From Oryzobacter telluris (GTDB lineage: Bacteria > Actinomycetota > Actinomycetes > Actinomycetales > Dermatophilaceae): DNA of 64,000 nt. A model generated the notes under the pieces. That model worked only from the letters and a program-made list of their open reading frames with translations. It searched no databases and was not told the origin of the DNA. Location: contig NZ_CP170723.1 in assembly GCF_043099285.1 (NCBI RefSeq), positions 1,116,001 to 1,180,000 of the forward strand, in the 5' to 3' direction. The position numbers and the translations under genes were made by a program. Positions 55,265-63,943 of this stretch are shown piece after piece; within the stretch, counting starts at the first letter, position 1, and each line of letters opens with the position of its first letter.

Positions 55265-55690
55265 GTGGCCCTGCACCCCGCCGACCTCCCCGCCGCCGCC
55301 GTCGACTTCCTGCGCGAGCGGCACCTCGCCACGCTGACGACCCTGCGCGCCGACGGCTCACCGCACGTGGTCCCGGTGGGGTTCACCTGGGACGCCGAGG
55401 CGCTGGTGGCCCGCGTCATCACCAGCCGCGGCAGCGTCAAGGCCCGCAACGCGCGCGCCGGGTCCCGCGCCGCCCTCGGCCAGGTCGACCGCCGCCGGTG
55501 GCTCACCCTCGAGGGCCCGACCCGCGTCCTCGAGGACGCGGCCGCCGTGCGTGACGCGGAGGAGCGGTACGCCGGGCGCTACCGCGTGCCGCGCCCCAAC
55601 CCCGAGCGGGTGGTGCTCGTCATCGAGGTCGACCGCGTCCTCGGCGCCTCGTGGCCCGACCCGCTCCCGCCCTCGCCGTACGCCACCTGA
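55265..55690 (+). CDS. PPOX-class F420-dependent/FMN-binding split-barrel protein
   Basis: 141 residues. Seen: a split-barrel flavin fold with RHLATLTTLRADGSPHVVPV, VITSRGSVKARNARA and ALGQVDRRRWLTLEGPTRV, the pattern of the TIGR03618-type F420-binding family (Rv1155-like). These bind F420 or flavin and reduce or shield unknown substrates. GAGGAT ends 7 nt before GTG 55265. If F420 is used, it gives a possible link to the CofE-like domain in the same window. Confidence 0.85.
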   Translation: MALHPADLPAAAVDFLRERHLATLTTLRADGSPHVVPVGFTWDAEALVARVITSRGSVKARNARAGSRAALGQVDRRRWLTLEGPTRVLEDAAAVRDAEERYAGRYRVPRPNPERVVLVIEVDRVLGASWPDPLPPSPYAT

Positions 55691-55730
55691 GGACGCGCGC
55701 GGCCGATTTCCGCGCCGCCACCGGCCCCGG

Positions 55731-55736
55731 TAGCCT
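55731..55736 (+). promoter_or_regulatory. -10 hexamer TAGCCT for the purH riboswitch transcript
   Basis: TAGCCT ends 6 nt before 55743, so transcription would begin at the first base of the riboswitch aptamer. Confidence 0.55.
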
Positions 55737-55742
55737 CGTCGC

Positions 55743-55811
55743 AGACGACTGGCGCGGGTGGTGCACCACCGGGAAGTCACACGTCGGGACATCGCCCGCC
55801 TGGGTGTCCCG
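55743..55811 (+). ncRNA. ZTP (pfl) riboswitch
   Basis: Seen: the 5' strand GACGACTGGCG, an inner hairpin GGTGGTGCACCACC, the CACCACCGGGAAGTC segment, and a perfect 7-bp stem CGGGACA (55785-55791)/TGTCCCG (55805-55811) closing the loop with CCCGCCTGGG. These are the conserved elements of the pfl/ZTP riboswitch, which senses ZMP/ZTP when formyl-folate is low and turns on purH and folate genes. It is 31 nt before purH. Confidence 0.9.
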
Positions 55812-55841
55812 CAGCGTGTCACCGACCCCGAGGAGTCCCCC

Positions 55842-57467
55842 ATGGCCGCCGTCACCGCCCCCGGACCGTCGCAGGACGTCCGTCCCGTGCGCCGCGCGCT
55901 CGTGTCCGTCTACGACAAGACCGGGCTCGAGGACCTCGTCCGCGGCCTCCACGACGCCGGCGTGGCCCTGGTCTCCACCGGAGGGAGCGCCGCGCTCATC
56001 GAGTCGCTCGGCCTGCCGGTGACCAAGGTCGAGGACCTCACCGGCTTCCCCGAGTGCCTCGAGGGACGCGTGAAGACCCTGCACCCGCGCGTGCACGCCG
56101 GCATCCTCGCCGACACCCGCAAGCCCGACCACGTGGCCCAGCTCGCCGACCTCGGGGTCGAGGCGTTCGAGCTCGTCGTCGTCAACCTGTACCCCTTCGC
56201 CGACACCGTCGCCTCGGGCGCCAGCCCGGACGAGTGCGTCGAGCAGATCGACATCGGTGGTCCGTCGATGGTGCGAGCCGCCGCCAAGAACCACCCCAGC
56301 GTCGCCGTGGTCACCGACCCGTCCACGTACGCGGCCGTCCTCGAGGCCGTCGCGAGCGGCGGGTTCACCCTGGAGCAGCGCAAGCGCCTGGCGGCCGAGG
56401 CGTTCGTCCACACCGCCACCTACGACGTGCACGTGGCCTCGTGGATGGGCAACGCCTACGTCGACACCACCGACGGCACCGGCTTCCCGGCGTGGGTCGG
56501 CGCCACCTGGACCAAGACCTCCACGCTCCGGTACGGCGAGAACCCGCACCAGCGGGCAGCGCTGTACAGCAACGGTTTCCAGCCGCAGCCGGCCCTGGCC
56601 CAGGCGACCCAGCTGCACGGCAAGGAGATGTCGTACAACAACTTCGTCGACGCCGACGCCGCCGTGCGCGCCGCCCACGACCACGGCGACGAGCCGACCG
56701 TGGCCGTCATCAAGCACGCCAACCCGTGCGGCATCGCCGTCGGGTCCGACGTCGCCGACGCCCACCGCAAGGCCCACGCCTGCGACCCCGTCTCGGCGTT
56801 CGGCGGCATCATCGCCACCAACCGCCCCGTGACGGGCGAGATGGCCCGCACGGTCGCCGACATCTTCACCGAGGTCGTCGTGGCGCCAGGCTTCGAGCCC
56901 GAGGCCCTCGAGGTCCTCACCGCGAAGAAGAACATCCGCCTGCTCGAGTGCGCGGCACCGAACCGGCGGGGCGCCGAGATCCGGCCGATCGGTGGCGGCC
57001 TCCTCATGCAGGTCCGCGACGCGGTCGACGCCGAGGTCCGTGACGACGAGGGCACCCTCACCGGGGGTGACGACGCGTCCGCGTGGCGCCTCGTGGCCGG
57101 TGAGGCCGCCGACGAGGCCACGCTCGCCGACCTCCAGTTCGCCTGGCGGGCCGTGCGCGCGGTGAAGTCGAACGCCATCCTCCTCGCCCGCGGCGGCGCG
57201 TCGGTCGGCATCGGGATGGGCCAGGTCAACCGGGTCGACTCGTGCCACCTCGCCGTGACGCGCGCCGGCGAGGAGCGGGCGCGCGGCGCCGTCGCCTCCT
57301 CCGACGCGTTCTTCCCCTTCGCCGACGGCCTCCAGGTGCTCCTCGATGCCGGGGTGCGGGCCGTCGTCGCCCCCGGCGGGTCGATGCGCGACGCCGAGGT
57401 CGTCGCCGCGGCCGAGGCAGCCGGCGCCACGCTCTACTTCACCGGCACCCGCCACTTCGCCCACTGA
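55842..57467 (+). CDS. purH: AICAR formyltransferase/IMP cyclohydrolase
   Basis: 541 residues; last two steps of IMP synthesis. Seen: the cyclohydrolase half with RALVSVYDKTGLEDLV, ALVSTGGSAALIES and KTLHPRVHAGILA; the formyltransferase half with TLRYGENPHQRAALY, KEMSYNNFVDADAAV, IKHANPCGIAVG, and GGSMRDAEVVAAA at the end. ATG 55842 is chosen because the ZTP riboswitch ends 31 nt upstream and GAGGAG lies 8 nt before it. An upstream in-frame GTG would lie inside the riboswitch. The ZMP substrate of PurH is also the riboswitch ligand. Confidence 0.97.
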   Translation: MAAVTAPGPSQDVRPVRRALVSVYDKTGLEDLVRGLHDAGVALVSTGGSAALIESLGLPVTKVEDLTGFPECLEGRVKTLHPRVHAGILADTRKPDHVAQLADLGVEAFELVVVNLYPFADTVASGASPDECVEQIDIGGPSMVRAAAKNHPSVAVVTDPSTYAAVLEAVASGGFTLEQRKRLAAEAFVHTATYDVHVASWMGNAYVDTTDGTGFPAWVGATWTKTSTLRYGENPHQRAALYSNGFQPQPALAQATQLHGKEMSYNNFVDADAAVRAAHDHGDEPTVAVIKHANPCGIAVGSDVADAHRKAHACDPVSAFGGIIATNRPVTGEMARTVADIFTEVVVAPGFEPEALEVLTAKKNIRLLECAAPNRRGAEIRPIGGGLLMQVRDAVDAEVRDDEGTLTGGDDASAWRLVAGEAADEATLADLQFAWRAVRAVKSNAILLARGGASVGIGMGQVNRVDSCHLAVTRAGEERARGAVASSDAFFPFADGLQVLLDAGVRAVVAPGGSMRDAEVVAAAEAAGATLYFTGTRHFAH

Positions 57468-57473
57468 CGCCCC

Positions 57474-58514
57474 TCAGGGGGTGCGGTGGCGGCCTTCGGG
57501 GACCTGGGGCCGGATGCGGTGCAGCACCCACTCGAGCGGGCCGGTGCCCCACCAGCGGTCGAGCGCCCAGCAGGTCGCCACGACCACGGCCGTGGTCCCG
57601 AGGAGGATCGGCCAGGTGTCGTCCGGCAGGTCCCGCCCACGCACGAGGGAGATCGCCGCGAGCGCGACGATCTGCACCGTGTACGCGGTGAGGGCCAGCC
57701 GTCCCGTGGCCAGCAGCGGGCCGAGCGCCCGGCCGGCGGGGCGGTGGCCGACCTGGTCGTCGACGACGAACGAGGCGACGACGACCGACGCCGCGAGCAG
57801 CGTCGCGCCGAGCACCTCGGCGGTGGTGCCCGAGTACGCGGCAGCACCGTCCGCGGTGGTGCCCCCGACGAGGTAGACCGCCCCCGAGGCCACCACGAGC
57901 ACGCCCGCGACGGCCCACCCGAACGGTCCGCGCCCGACCCGCCGCACGATGGCGGCGAGCGCGAGACCGCCCAGCGCCATCGGGACGAAGGAGGTGAGCC
58001 GGTACGACGACCCCGTGGCCAACCACTGCGAGAGGTCCGACCACCAGCCGGGCCAGGGGGTGCCTGCGGCCGCGGCGGCCGGACCCGCCTCGCGTGCGCG
58101 CTCCGTGACCAGCGGCCCGAGCACCGCGCCTCCCGCGGCCAGCCCGAGGGTGAGCACCGGAGCCCGGTGCAGCAGGAGGGCCAGCGGTGCGAGCACGAGG
58201 ACGAGCAGCCCCAGGTAGGGCAGCACGACGACGATCTGCCCGTACAGCAGCTGGAGGACGAGCCCGAGGACCACGAGGACCAGCCCGCGCTGGAGGTTGG
58301 CGACGAGGAAGGGGATGACCCCCGGGTGCCGCCGGTCGAGCTGAACCCCCATGGCGACCCCGATGACGACCGCGAACAGCGGCGCCGTCAGGTACTCGCT
58401 GACGTCGAACAGCCCGCCCACCGGCGACAGGTGGGCGACGAGCATCGACACCACCGCGAGACCCCGCGCGAGGTCGAGCCCGGCGAGCCGGGCGGTGCGG
58501 GGGGTCGGCGCCAT
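57474..58514 (-). CDS. DUF418/acyltransferase-like membrane protein
   Basis: 346 residues with about nine helices. Seen: N-terminal RLAGLDLARGLAVVSMLVAHL typical of the heparan-alpha-glucosaminide N-acetyltransferase/DUF418 group, and TGRLALTAYTVQIVALAA in the C-terminal part typical of DUF418. Probably moves an acyl group across the membrane; substrate unknown. It converges with purH with a 6-bp gap. A CACACT hexamer ends 6 nt before ATG 58514. Confidence 0.75.
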   Translation of the reverse strand: MAPTPRTARLAGLDLARGLAVVSMLVAHLSPVGGLFDVSEYLTAPLFAVVIGVAMGVQLDRRHPGVIPFLVANLQRGLVLVVLGLVLQLLYGQIVVVLPYLGLLVLVLAPLALLLHRAPVLTLGLAAGGAVLGPLVTERAREAGPAAAAAGTPWPGWWSDLSQWLATGSSYRLTSFVPMALGGLALAAIVRRVGRGPFGWAVAGVLVVASGAVYLVGGTTADGAAAYSGTTAEVLGATLLAASVVVASFVVDDQVGHRPAGRALGPLLATGRLALTAYTVQIVALAAISLVRGRDLPDDTWPILLGTTAVVVATCWALDRWWGTGPLEWVLHRIRPQVPEGRHRTP

Positions 58515-58587
58515 GGCGACAGTGTGCCGTCGCGTCGGCGCCCTCGCGCGCAGGCCCGCGGGTCAGGGCCCGCGGGCCGGTCCGGTC

Positions 58588-60429
58588 TCAGATGGTGAGG
58601 CCGTCGCCGAACCGGAAGAGCGGGTCGTCGTAGCCGGGGACGTCCTCGGGGTGGGCCCGCACCTGGTCCATCGAGCGCGGGAGGTCGAACGGCAGCCGAC
58701 CGCGCGGGCCGATGCGCCCGGTGAGGGCGTCCAGGAGGGCGGCGTCGCTCGTACCGTACGTCCCGACGAGCGCGGCCGTGAAGGGCAGCAGCGGCGTGAG
58801 GACGGCCGGCCGGTCGAGGATGACGTCGACGACCAGTGGGCAGGCGGCCGCAACCCGGCGCAGCCGCGCGACGAGGCCCGGCGGGAAGTCGAGCGAGCCC
58901 TGGTGGAACCACGACTCGAGGAAGAGGTCGGAGCGCACGTCGTACGGCGCCGACAGCCGGACCAGCGCGAGGTCGGCGTCCTCGGGTCGGGACACCGGGG
59001 TGCCGTGGCGGCGGACGACGTCCTCGGCGACGTTCTCGGCGTAGATCCGCAGCCCGGGCCGCAGTGGCAGGGCGGGCGCGCCGCCGGGGCCGACCTCGTT
59101 GCGCAGCACCGTGACCGAGCCGGCCTGGGCCGCGTACCCCGCCGCGCGGAAGTCGTCGCGACCCACGGTGACGGCGGCGGCGTCCTCGTCGACGTAGGGG
59201 TCGTCGAACAGGCCGAGGCGGAACTTCACGAGCAGGAGGCGCCGGGCCGACTCGTCGACACGGGCCTCGGTCACCCGCCCCTGGGCCACGAGGTCGAGGA
59301 GGATCTCGACGCACTCCTCGCCGCCGAACTGGTCGGCGCCGGCGTGGAGGATCAGCTCCATCCGGCCGTGCGGGTCGAGGTGCTCCACGCCCCAGGCGCG
59401 GGCGGGCAGCACCTGGTCGCCGACGTGGTTGTCGTTGACGAGCTCCCAGTCGGTGACGACGACGCCGTCGAACCCGAGGCCCTCGCGCAGCATGCCCGTG
59501 ACGACCTGGCGGTTGTAGCCGAAGCCGACCTCCTCGACCGGCTCGCCGTCGACCTCGAGGCCGACCGGCATGCCGTAGTACGGCATGATCGCCGCGGTCC
59601 CGGCCTCGACCATCGCGGGGAACGGCTCGAGATGGTCGGCGAACCGCCCTCCGGGATAGACCTGTTCGCGGCCGTAGGGGAAGTGGGCGTCCTCGCCGTC
59701 CTTCTGCGGGCCGCCGCCGGGGAAGTGCTTCGAGGTGCAGGCGACGCTGCCCGCACCCACGCGGTCCTGCTGGAACCCGCGCAGGTACGCGACGCCCAGC
59801 TCGGTGACGAGGCGCGGGTCCTGGCCGAACGTGCCGGCCTGACGGGCCCAGCGCGGCTCGGTCGCGAGGTCGAGGGTGGGGTGCAGCGCGGCGCGGATGC
59901 CCACGGCCACGTACTCCTGCCGCGCGATGTCGGCGAACTCGCGCACCGCGTCCGCGTCCCGCAGGGCCGCGAGCCCGAGGGGCTCGGGCCACTGCGAGAA
60001 CGCCGTGGCGGTGAACGAGACCCCCGCGTTCTCGATGAACGCGTGCCGCGGGTCGGTGGAGACGGTCACGGGCACGCCGTGCGGGGTGCGCTCGGCCATC
60101 GCCTGGAGGGCGTTGTGCCACCGGGCGGCCATCCGGGGGTCGTCGAGCGCGTGCACGTTGAAGTGCGTCAGGTGCTTGTCGAGGACGACGGCGCTCGTCG
60201 GCGACTTGCTGATGGCCCCGGGCTGCTCGAGCACCGAGCCGTCGGCGCCCGCCTCGATGACCGTCTGGAACATCAGCCCGACCTTCTCCTCGAGGGAGAG
60301 CCGGGCGAGGAGGTCCTCGACCCGCGCCTCGGGCGCGAGTCGAGGATCCTCGTAGGGGTCCATGACGCCGTTGCCGTTGAGGTCGCGGAACTCCACGCCC
60401 TCGGGGCTCGTGAGCCTCACCGGTTCCAT
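58588..60429 (-). CDS. glycoside hydrolase family 3, beta-glucosidase-like
   Basis: 613 residues. Seen: an (alpha/beta)8 domain with RVEDLLARLSLEEKVGLMF, GVPVTVSTDPRHAF, SKHFPGGGPQ (KHF and sugar-binding His), and GFDGVVVTDWELV, whose Asp 327 is the expected nucleophile. An alpha/beta sandwich follows (RPEDADLALVRLS, PRGRLPFDLPRSM). Cytosolic, as no signal peptide is visible. It probably splits disaccharides imported by the adjacent ABC system. ATG 60429 has GGAAGAGAA upstream. A 47-bp gap separates it from the GH144-like gene. Confidence 0.9.
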   Translation of the reverse strand: MEPVRLTSPEGVEFRDLNGNGVMDPYEDPRLAPEARVEDLLARLSLEEKVGLMFQTVIEAGADGSVLEQPGAISKSPTSAVVLDKHLTHFNVHALDDPRMAARWHNALQAMAERTPHGVPVTVSTDPRHAFIENAGVSFTATAFSQWPEPLGLAALRDADAVREFADIARQEYVAVGIRAALHPTLDLATEPRWARQAGTFGQDPRLVTELGVAYLRGFQQDRVGAGSVACTSKHFPGGGPQKDGEDAHFPYGREQVYPGGRFADHLEPFPAMVEAGTAAIMPYYGMPVGLEVDGEPVEEVGFGYNRQVVTGMLREGLGFDGVVVTDWELVNDNHVGDQVLPARAWGVEHLDPHGRMELILHAGADQFGGEECVEILLDLVAQGRVTEARVDESARRLLLVKFRLGLFDDPYVDEDAAAVTVGRDDFRAAGYAAQAGSVTVLRNEVGPGGAPALPLRPGLRIYAENVAEDVVRRHGTPVSRPEDADLALVRLSAPYDVRSDLFLESWFHQGSLDFPPGLVARLRRVAAACPLVVDVILDRPAVLTPLLPFTAALVGTYGTSDAALLDALTGRIGPRGRLPFDLPRSMDQVRAHPEDVPGYDDPLFRFGDGLTI

Positions 60430-60476
60430 CAGTTCTCTTCCACTCGTGGCGACTCGGACCCCCGCGGCGGCTGGCG

Positions 60477-62090
60477 TCACTCGATGATGCCGGCGCCGAA
60501 CCGCTCGATCCCGATGACGGGGCGCAGCTTCGCCTCGACCTCCGGGGTGCTGAACGCGCGGCGAAGCACGTTCTTGGACAGCACGTTACCGAGCGCACCC
60601 ATGACCATGGCCTGGTCGAGGGACAGGTAGCGCCGGGCGATGGTGCCGCTCTTCACGGCGACGGCGTCGAAGAAGCCGCCCTTGCCGTAGGCGCCGAGCT
60701 TCTGCTCGATCTTCAGGAGGTTGGCGGTCGCGGGGCCGCGCTCGAACATCATCGCGAGGAAGGACGCGTGCGGCGTGACGACGCCGTCGCCGAACTTGGG
60801 GTTCGGGTTCGAGCCCGGGCGGCAGTCGCCGAAGCCGGCGTCGTAGTTCGTCTTCTCCTTGTCGGAGAAGTAGCCCTCGGGGTTCATGCCGAGGGCGTCG
60901 ACGCCGTACTCGCGGTAGTTGTCGAACGGGTCGCTGGCGGGGGAGAAGCCCCAGTAGCCGTAGCCGGCCTCCTCCATCCCGTGCTCGCGCTCGGCGCGCA
61001 CGTGGAGGGGGTGGTTGACGCCCCAGCTGTTCGGCGCCCAGGTCTCCTCGGGGACGAACACGGCGGGCATGAGCTCCTCGAACATGCTGCCGCCCCAGCC
61101 GGGGACGATGTGCATGCCGCGGTAGGTGTACGCGCCCTCGAACACCTCGACGCCGAGGTACGTGCGCGTCTGTCCGACGGGCTGCATCTCCTGCCAGTTC
61201 CAGTTGTTGCAGTCCCCGCGCGGGAAGGTCCGGTACGCGGCGTAGTAGTGGCGGCCGGGGACCTGTCCGGTGAGGATGCCGAGGTAGCTGGTGATGCGGG
61301 TCTCGGAGACGATCGTGTCGTAGTGGTGCGTGGTCAGCCAGACCTTCTCGCCGCCGATGTGGGTGCCCTGGTAGGTGCCACCGGGGCGCCCGTCGCGGTA
61401 CGGGAAGAAGCCGCCGTGCATGAGCCCGCCGGTGCGCACGACCGGGTGGCCGTCCTTGCCGTCACCGGGGTTGTAGAAGGCGTCCCAGCGCATCTTGTCG
61501 AACAGGGCCTTCGCGCGCGGGCCGGCGACCGGGTCGGCGTTGGCGACGACGAGCAGGGCCGCGCCGAGCCAGCCGCTGTCGACGCTGGAGACGAACGGCT
61601 CGACGGGGTCGCCGCTGGTGGGCCAGACGCGGATCGCGTCCCCGGTCTCCTCGTCGTACCAGTTGTAGAACATGCCGCTGGGCTCGTGGTGCTCCATCCC
61701 CTCGAGGGTCTGGACCGTGCGCAGCATCCGGCGGCTCGCCTCGGCGCGCGAGATGATGCCGAGCTCGCGGGCCACGACGGTGGACCACAGGTAGCCACCG
61801 ATGTTGGTCGGGGAGGTGTAGCCCGACCGGTCACCCGCCGCGAGCGACTCGGGGATGTTGTCGGCCGGGAGGCCGGTGGCGGGCGCCGTCATCGCGTCGA
61901 GGCTGTGCCAGGTGTCGGCGGCCCAGCGGTGCAGGCGCGAGTTCGGCACCCCCGCAGCGGTTCCTGCGAGCGGGGCCGAGGCCGGGCGGGCGACGGCGGT
62001 CGTCGGCGCGAAGCCGAGGCCGGCGAGCGCGGCCGCGCCGCCGAGGATCAGCTGGCGGCGGCCGGGGGTGGGGAGGATGAGGTCGGTCAT
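60477..62090 (-). CDS. exported GH144-like glycoside hydrolase (glucoamylase-like fold)
   Basis: 537 residues. Seen: a twin-arginine-like signal GRRQLILGGAAALAGLGF (about 10-27); an (alpha/alpha)6 core with SPTNIGGYLWSTVVARELG, MFYNWYDEETGD, WPTSGDPVEPFVSSVDSGWL, MFEELMPAVFVPEETWAP, WGVNHPLHVRAEREHG and VVTPHASFLAMMFERG. These match the glucoamylase-like family that includes GH144 endo-beta-1,2-glucanases, seen next to binding-protein transporters. It would cut a beta-glucan outside the membrane. ATG 62090 with GGAG upstream. Confidence 0.82.
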   Translation of the reverse strand: MTDLILPTPGRRQLILGGAAALAGLGFAPTTAVARPASAPLAGTAAGVPNSRLHRWAADTWHSLDAMTAPATGLPADNIPESLAAGDRSGYTSPTNIGGYLWSTVVARELGIISRAEASRRMLRTVQTLEGMEHHEPSGMFYNWYDEETGDAIRVWPTSGDPVEPFVSSVDSGWLGAALLVVANADPVAGPRAKALFDKMRWDAFYNPGDGKDGHPVVRTGGLMHGGFFPYRDGRPGGTYQGTHIGGEKVWLTTHHYDTIVSETRITSYLGILTGQVPGRHYYAAYRTFPRGDCNNWNWQEMQPVGQTRTYLGVEVFEGAYTYRGMHIVPGWGGSMFEELMPAVFVPEETWAPNSWGVNHPLHVRAEREHGMEEAGYGYWGFSPASDPFDNYREYGVDALGMNPEGYFSDKEKTNYDAGFGDCRPGSNPNPKFGDGVVTPHASFLAMMFERGPATANLLKIEQKLGAYGKGGFFDAVAVKSGTIARRYLSLDQAMVMGALGNVLSKNVLRRAFSTPEVEAKLRPVIGIERFGAGIIE

Positions 62091-62155
62091 GGTCGGACTC
62101 CGTTCGTCGGTGCCGCTCGTGGCGGCCCGTTGCGGTGGTGGTCGTGCCTGGTCGG

Positions 62156-62980
62156 TTACTTGATGCCGGTGGTGGCGATGCCCTCGATGACGCGGCGCTG
62201 GAAGCCGAGGAAGACGAGCAGCATCGGGATGACCACGACGGTGGCTCCCGCGAGCAGCAGCCCGTAGTTCGTGGAGTTCTGGCCCTTGGCGTACAGGGCG
62301 AGCGCCACGGGGAGGGTGTAGGTCTCCTCGGTCTGGGCCACGACGAGCGGCCAGAGGAAGTTGTTCCAGCTCCCGAGGAAGGTGAGGATGCCCAGGGTCG
62401 CGAGGGCGGGTCCGCACAGCGGCAGGATGATCCGCGCGAAGATGCGCAGCTCACCTGCTCCGTCGACCCGTCCGGCGTCGAGCAGGTCCCTCGGCAGGCC
62501 CATGATGAACTGCCGCATGAGGAAGACGCCGAAGGGCGCCGCCAGGAACGGCAGCATCAGCCCGGGGAGGGTGTCGATGAGCCCGGCGTTCGCCACGAGG
62601 ACGAACAGGGGCACGAAGGTGACGACCCCGGGGATGAGCAGGGTGCCCATGACGACGGCGAACAGCGCCTTCTTCCCGCGGAACTCGAGCATCGCCAGGG
62701 CGTAGCCGAGCATCGAGCAGAAGAGCAGGTTGCCGATGGTCACGACGGCGGCGACGACGGTGGAGTTGAAGAAGTAGGTGCCGAAGTCGAGCCGGGTGAA
62801 CAGCTGCGTGTAGTTGTCCAGGCTGGCGTGCTCGGGCAGCCAGGTGGGCGGGCTCTGGCGCAGCTCGGTGGTCGACTTGAAGCTGCCGAGCACCATCCAG
62901 AGGAACGGGGCGCCCACGACGAGGACGGCGAGGGTGAGCAGGGTGTAGAGCCACCACTTGCTGTTGCTGGTGCGGTTCAC
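62156..62980 (-). CDS. carbohydrate ABC transporter permease (MalG-type)
   Basis: 274 residues, six helices. Seen: WWLYTLLTLAVLVVGAPFLW, YALAMLEFRGKKAL, and the EAA loop DAGRVDGAGELRIFARIILP, with the conserved Gly, near residue 190, where the ATPase docks. Inner-membrane subunit of a sugar importer, with the next gene. GTG start at 62980; the upstream permease stop is 7 nt before. No ATPase gene is in the window; these importers often share one elsewhere. Confidence 0.92.
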   Translation of the reverse strand: MNRTSNSKWWLYTLLTLAVLVVGAPFLWMVLGSFKSTTELRQSPPTWLPEHASLDNYTQLFTRLDFGTYFFNSTVVAAVVTIGNLLFCSMLGYALAMLEFRGKKALFAVVMGTLLIPGVVTFVPLFVLVANAGLIDTLPGLMLPFLAAPFGVFLMRQFIMGLPRDLLDAGRVDGAGELRIFARIILPLCGPALATLGILTFLGSWNNFLWPLVVAQTEETYTLPVALALYAKGQNSTNYGLLLAGATVVVIPMLLVFLGFQRRVIEGIATTGIK

Positions 62981-62987
62981 GGTGTGC

Positions 62988-63941
62988 TCACCCCTTCTCG
63001 CGCAGCGCGCGGAACTGGATCGCGGTGACGATGGCCACGACGACGAAGATGATGTAGCTGAGGGAGGCCGCGTACCCGTAGTTGCCGAAGCCGAACTGCT
63101 TGTACGTGTACATCGACATCGACACGGTGCTGTCGAGCGGGCCGCCGTTCGTCATGACGAAGGGCTCCTCGAAGAACTGCAGGTAGCCGATCATCGTCGT
63201 CACGGAGACGAAGAGGATCGTCGGCTTCATCAGCGGCAGGGTGATGTGCCGGAAGCGCTGCCACGCGCTGGCCCCGTCGATGGCGGCGGCCTCGTGGAGC
63301 ATCCACGGCACCGCCTGCAGCCCGGCGAGGAAGATGATCATGCCGGTGCCGAAGTTGCGCCAGGCGGCCATCATGATCAGCGCCGGCATCGACCAGTTCG
63401 GGTCGCCGAGCCAGTTCGGGCCGGTGATGCCGACCCAGCCGAGCACGGTGTTGATGAGGCCGAACTCGCCGTTGAGCAGGAACTGCCACACGACGGCGAC
63501 CGCGACGATCGAGGTGATGACCGGCAGGTAGAAGCCGAGCCGGAACGCCGCGCGGAACCGGGTGATCCCCCGGTCGAGCGCCACGGCGGCGGCCAGGGCC
63601 AGGAGCAGGGTGAGCGGCACGCCGATGACGACGAAGTACGCCGTGTTCCGGACGGCCCGCAGGAAGCCTGCGTCGGAGAAGGCCTTGACGTAGTTGTCGA
63701 AGCCGACGATGTCGACGGAGAAGGGGGTCCGCAGGTCCTTGGCCCGGGTGTCCGTGACGCTCATGAAGAGCGACTGCAGCACGGGCCAGACCGTGAAGAC
63801 GAGGAAGAGCAGGACGAACGGGATCGCGAGGACCCAGGCCGCCCGCCCCTCCCGGAGGCCCGTCCGAGGACGGGGCTTCCGGGAGGGAGAGGGGGTCTCC
63901 TCGCGGCGCGCGGTGTCCGCGCCGTCGGTGAGGGTGGTCAT
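62988..63941 (-). CDS. carbohydrate ABC transporter permease (MalF-type)
   Basis: 317 residues, six helices after a 35-residue Arg-rich cytosolic tail. Seen: AIPFVLLFLVFTVWPVLQSL, FYLPVITSIVAVAVVWQFLL, and the EAA loop EAAAIDGASAWQRFRHITLP near residue 225. It partners the downstream permease. Only 2 bp separate it from the preceding binding-protein stop, so they are one transcript. The sugar is inferred from the GH144-like and GH3 enzymes. Confidence 0.92.
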   Translation of the reverse strand: MTTLTDGADTARREETPSPSRKPRPRTGLREGRAAWVLAIPFVLLFLVFTVWPVLQSLFMSVTDTRAKDLRTPFSVDIVGFDNYVKAFSDAGFLRAVRNTAYFVVIGVPLTLLLALAAAVALDRGITRFRAAFRLGFYLPVITSIVAVAVVWQFLLNGEFGLINTVLGWVGITGPNWLGDPNWSMPALIMMAAWRNFGTGMIIFLAGLQAVPWMLHEAAAIDGASAWQRFRHITLPLMKPTILFVSVTTMIGYLQFFEEPFVMTNGGPLDSTVSMSMYTYKQFGFGNYGYAASLSYIIFVVVAIVTAIQFRALREKG

Positions 63942-63943
63942 GA

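Noticed and set aside
55758..55841. Upstream in-frame start for purH
   Set aside because: It would place translation through the ZTP riboswitch core, and the ATG at 55842 has a ribosome site and matches the family start.
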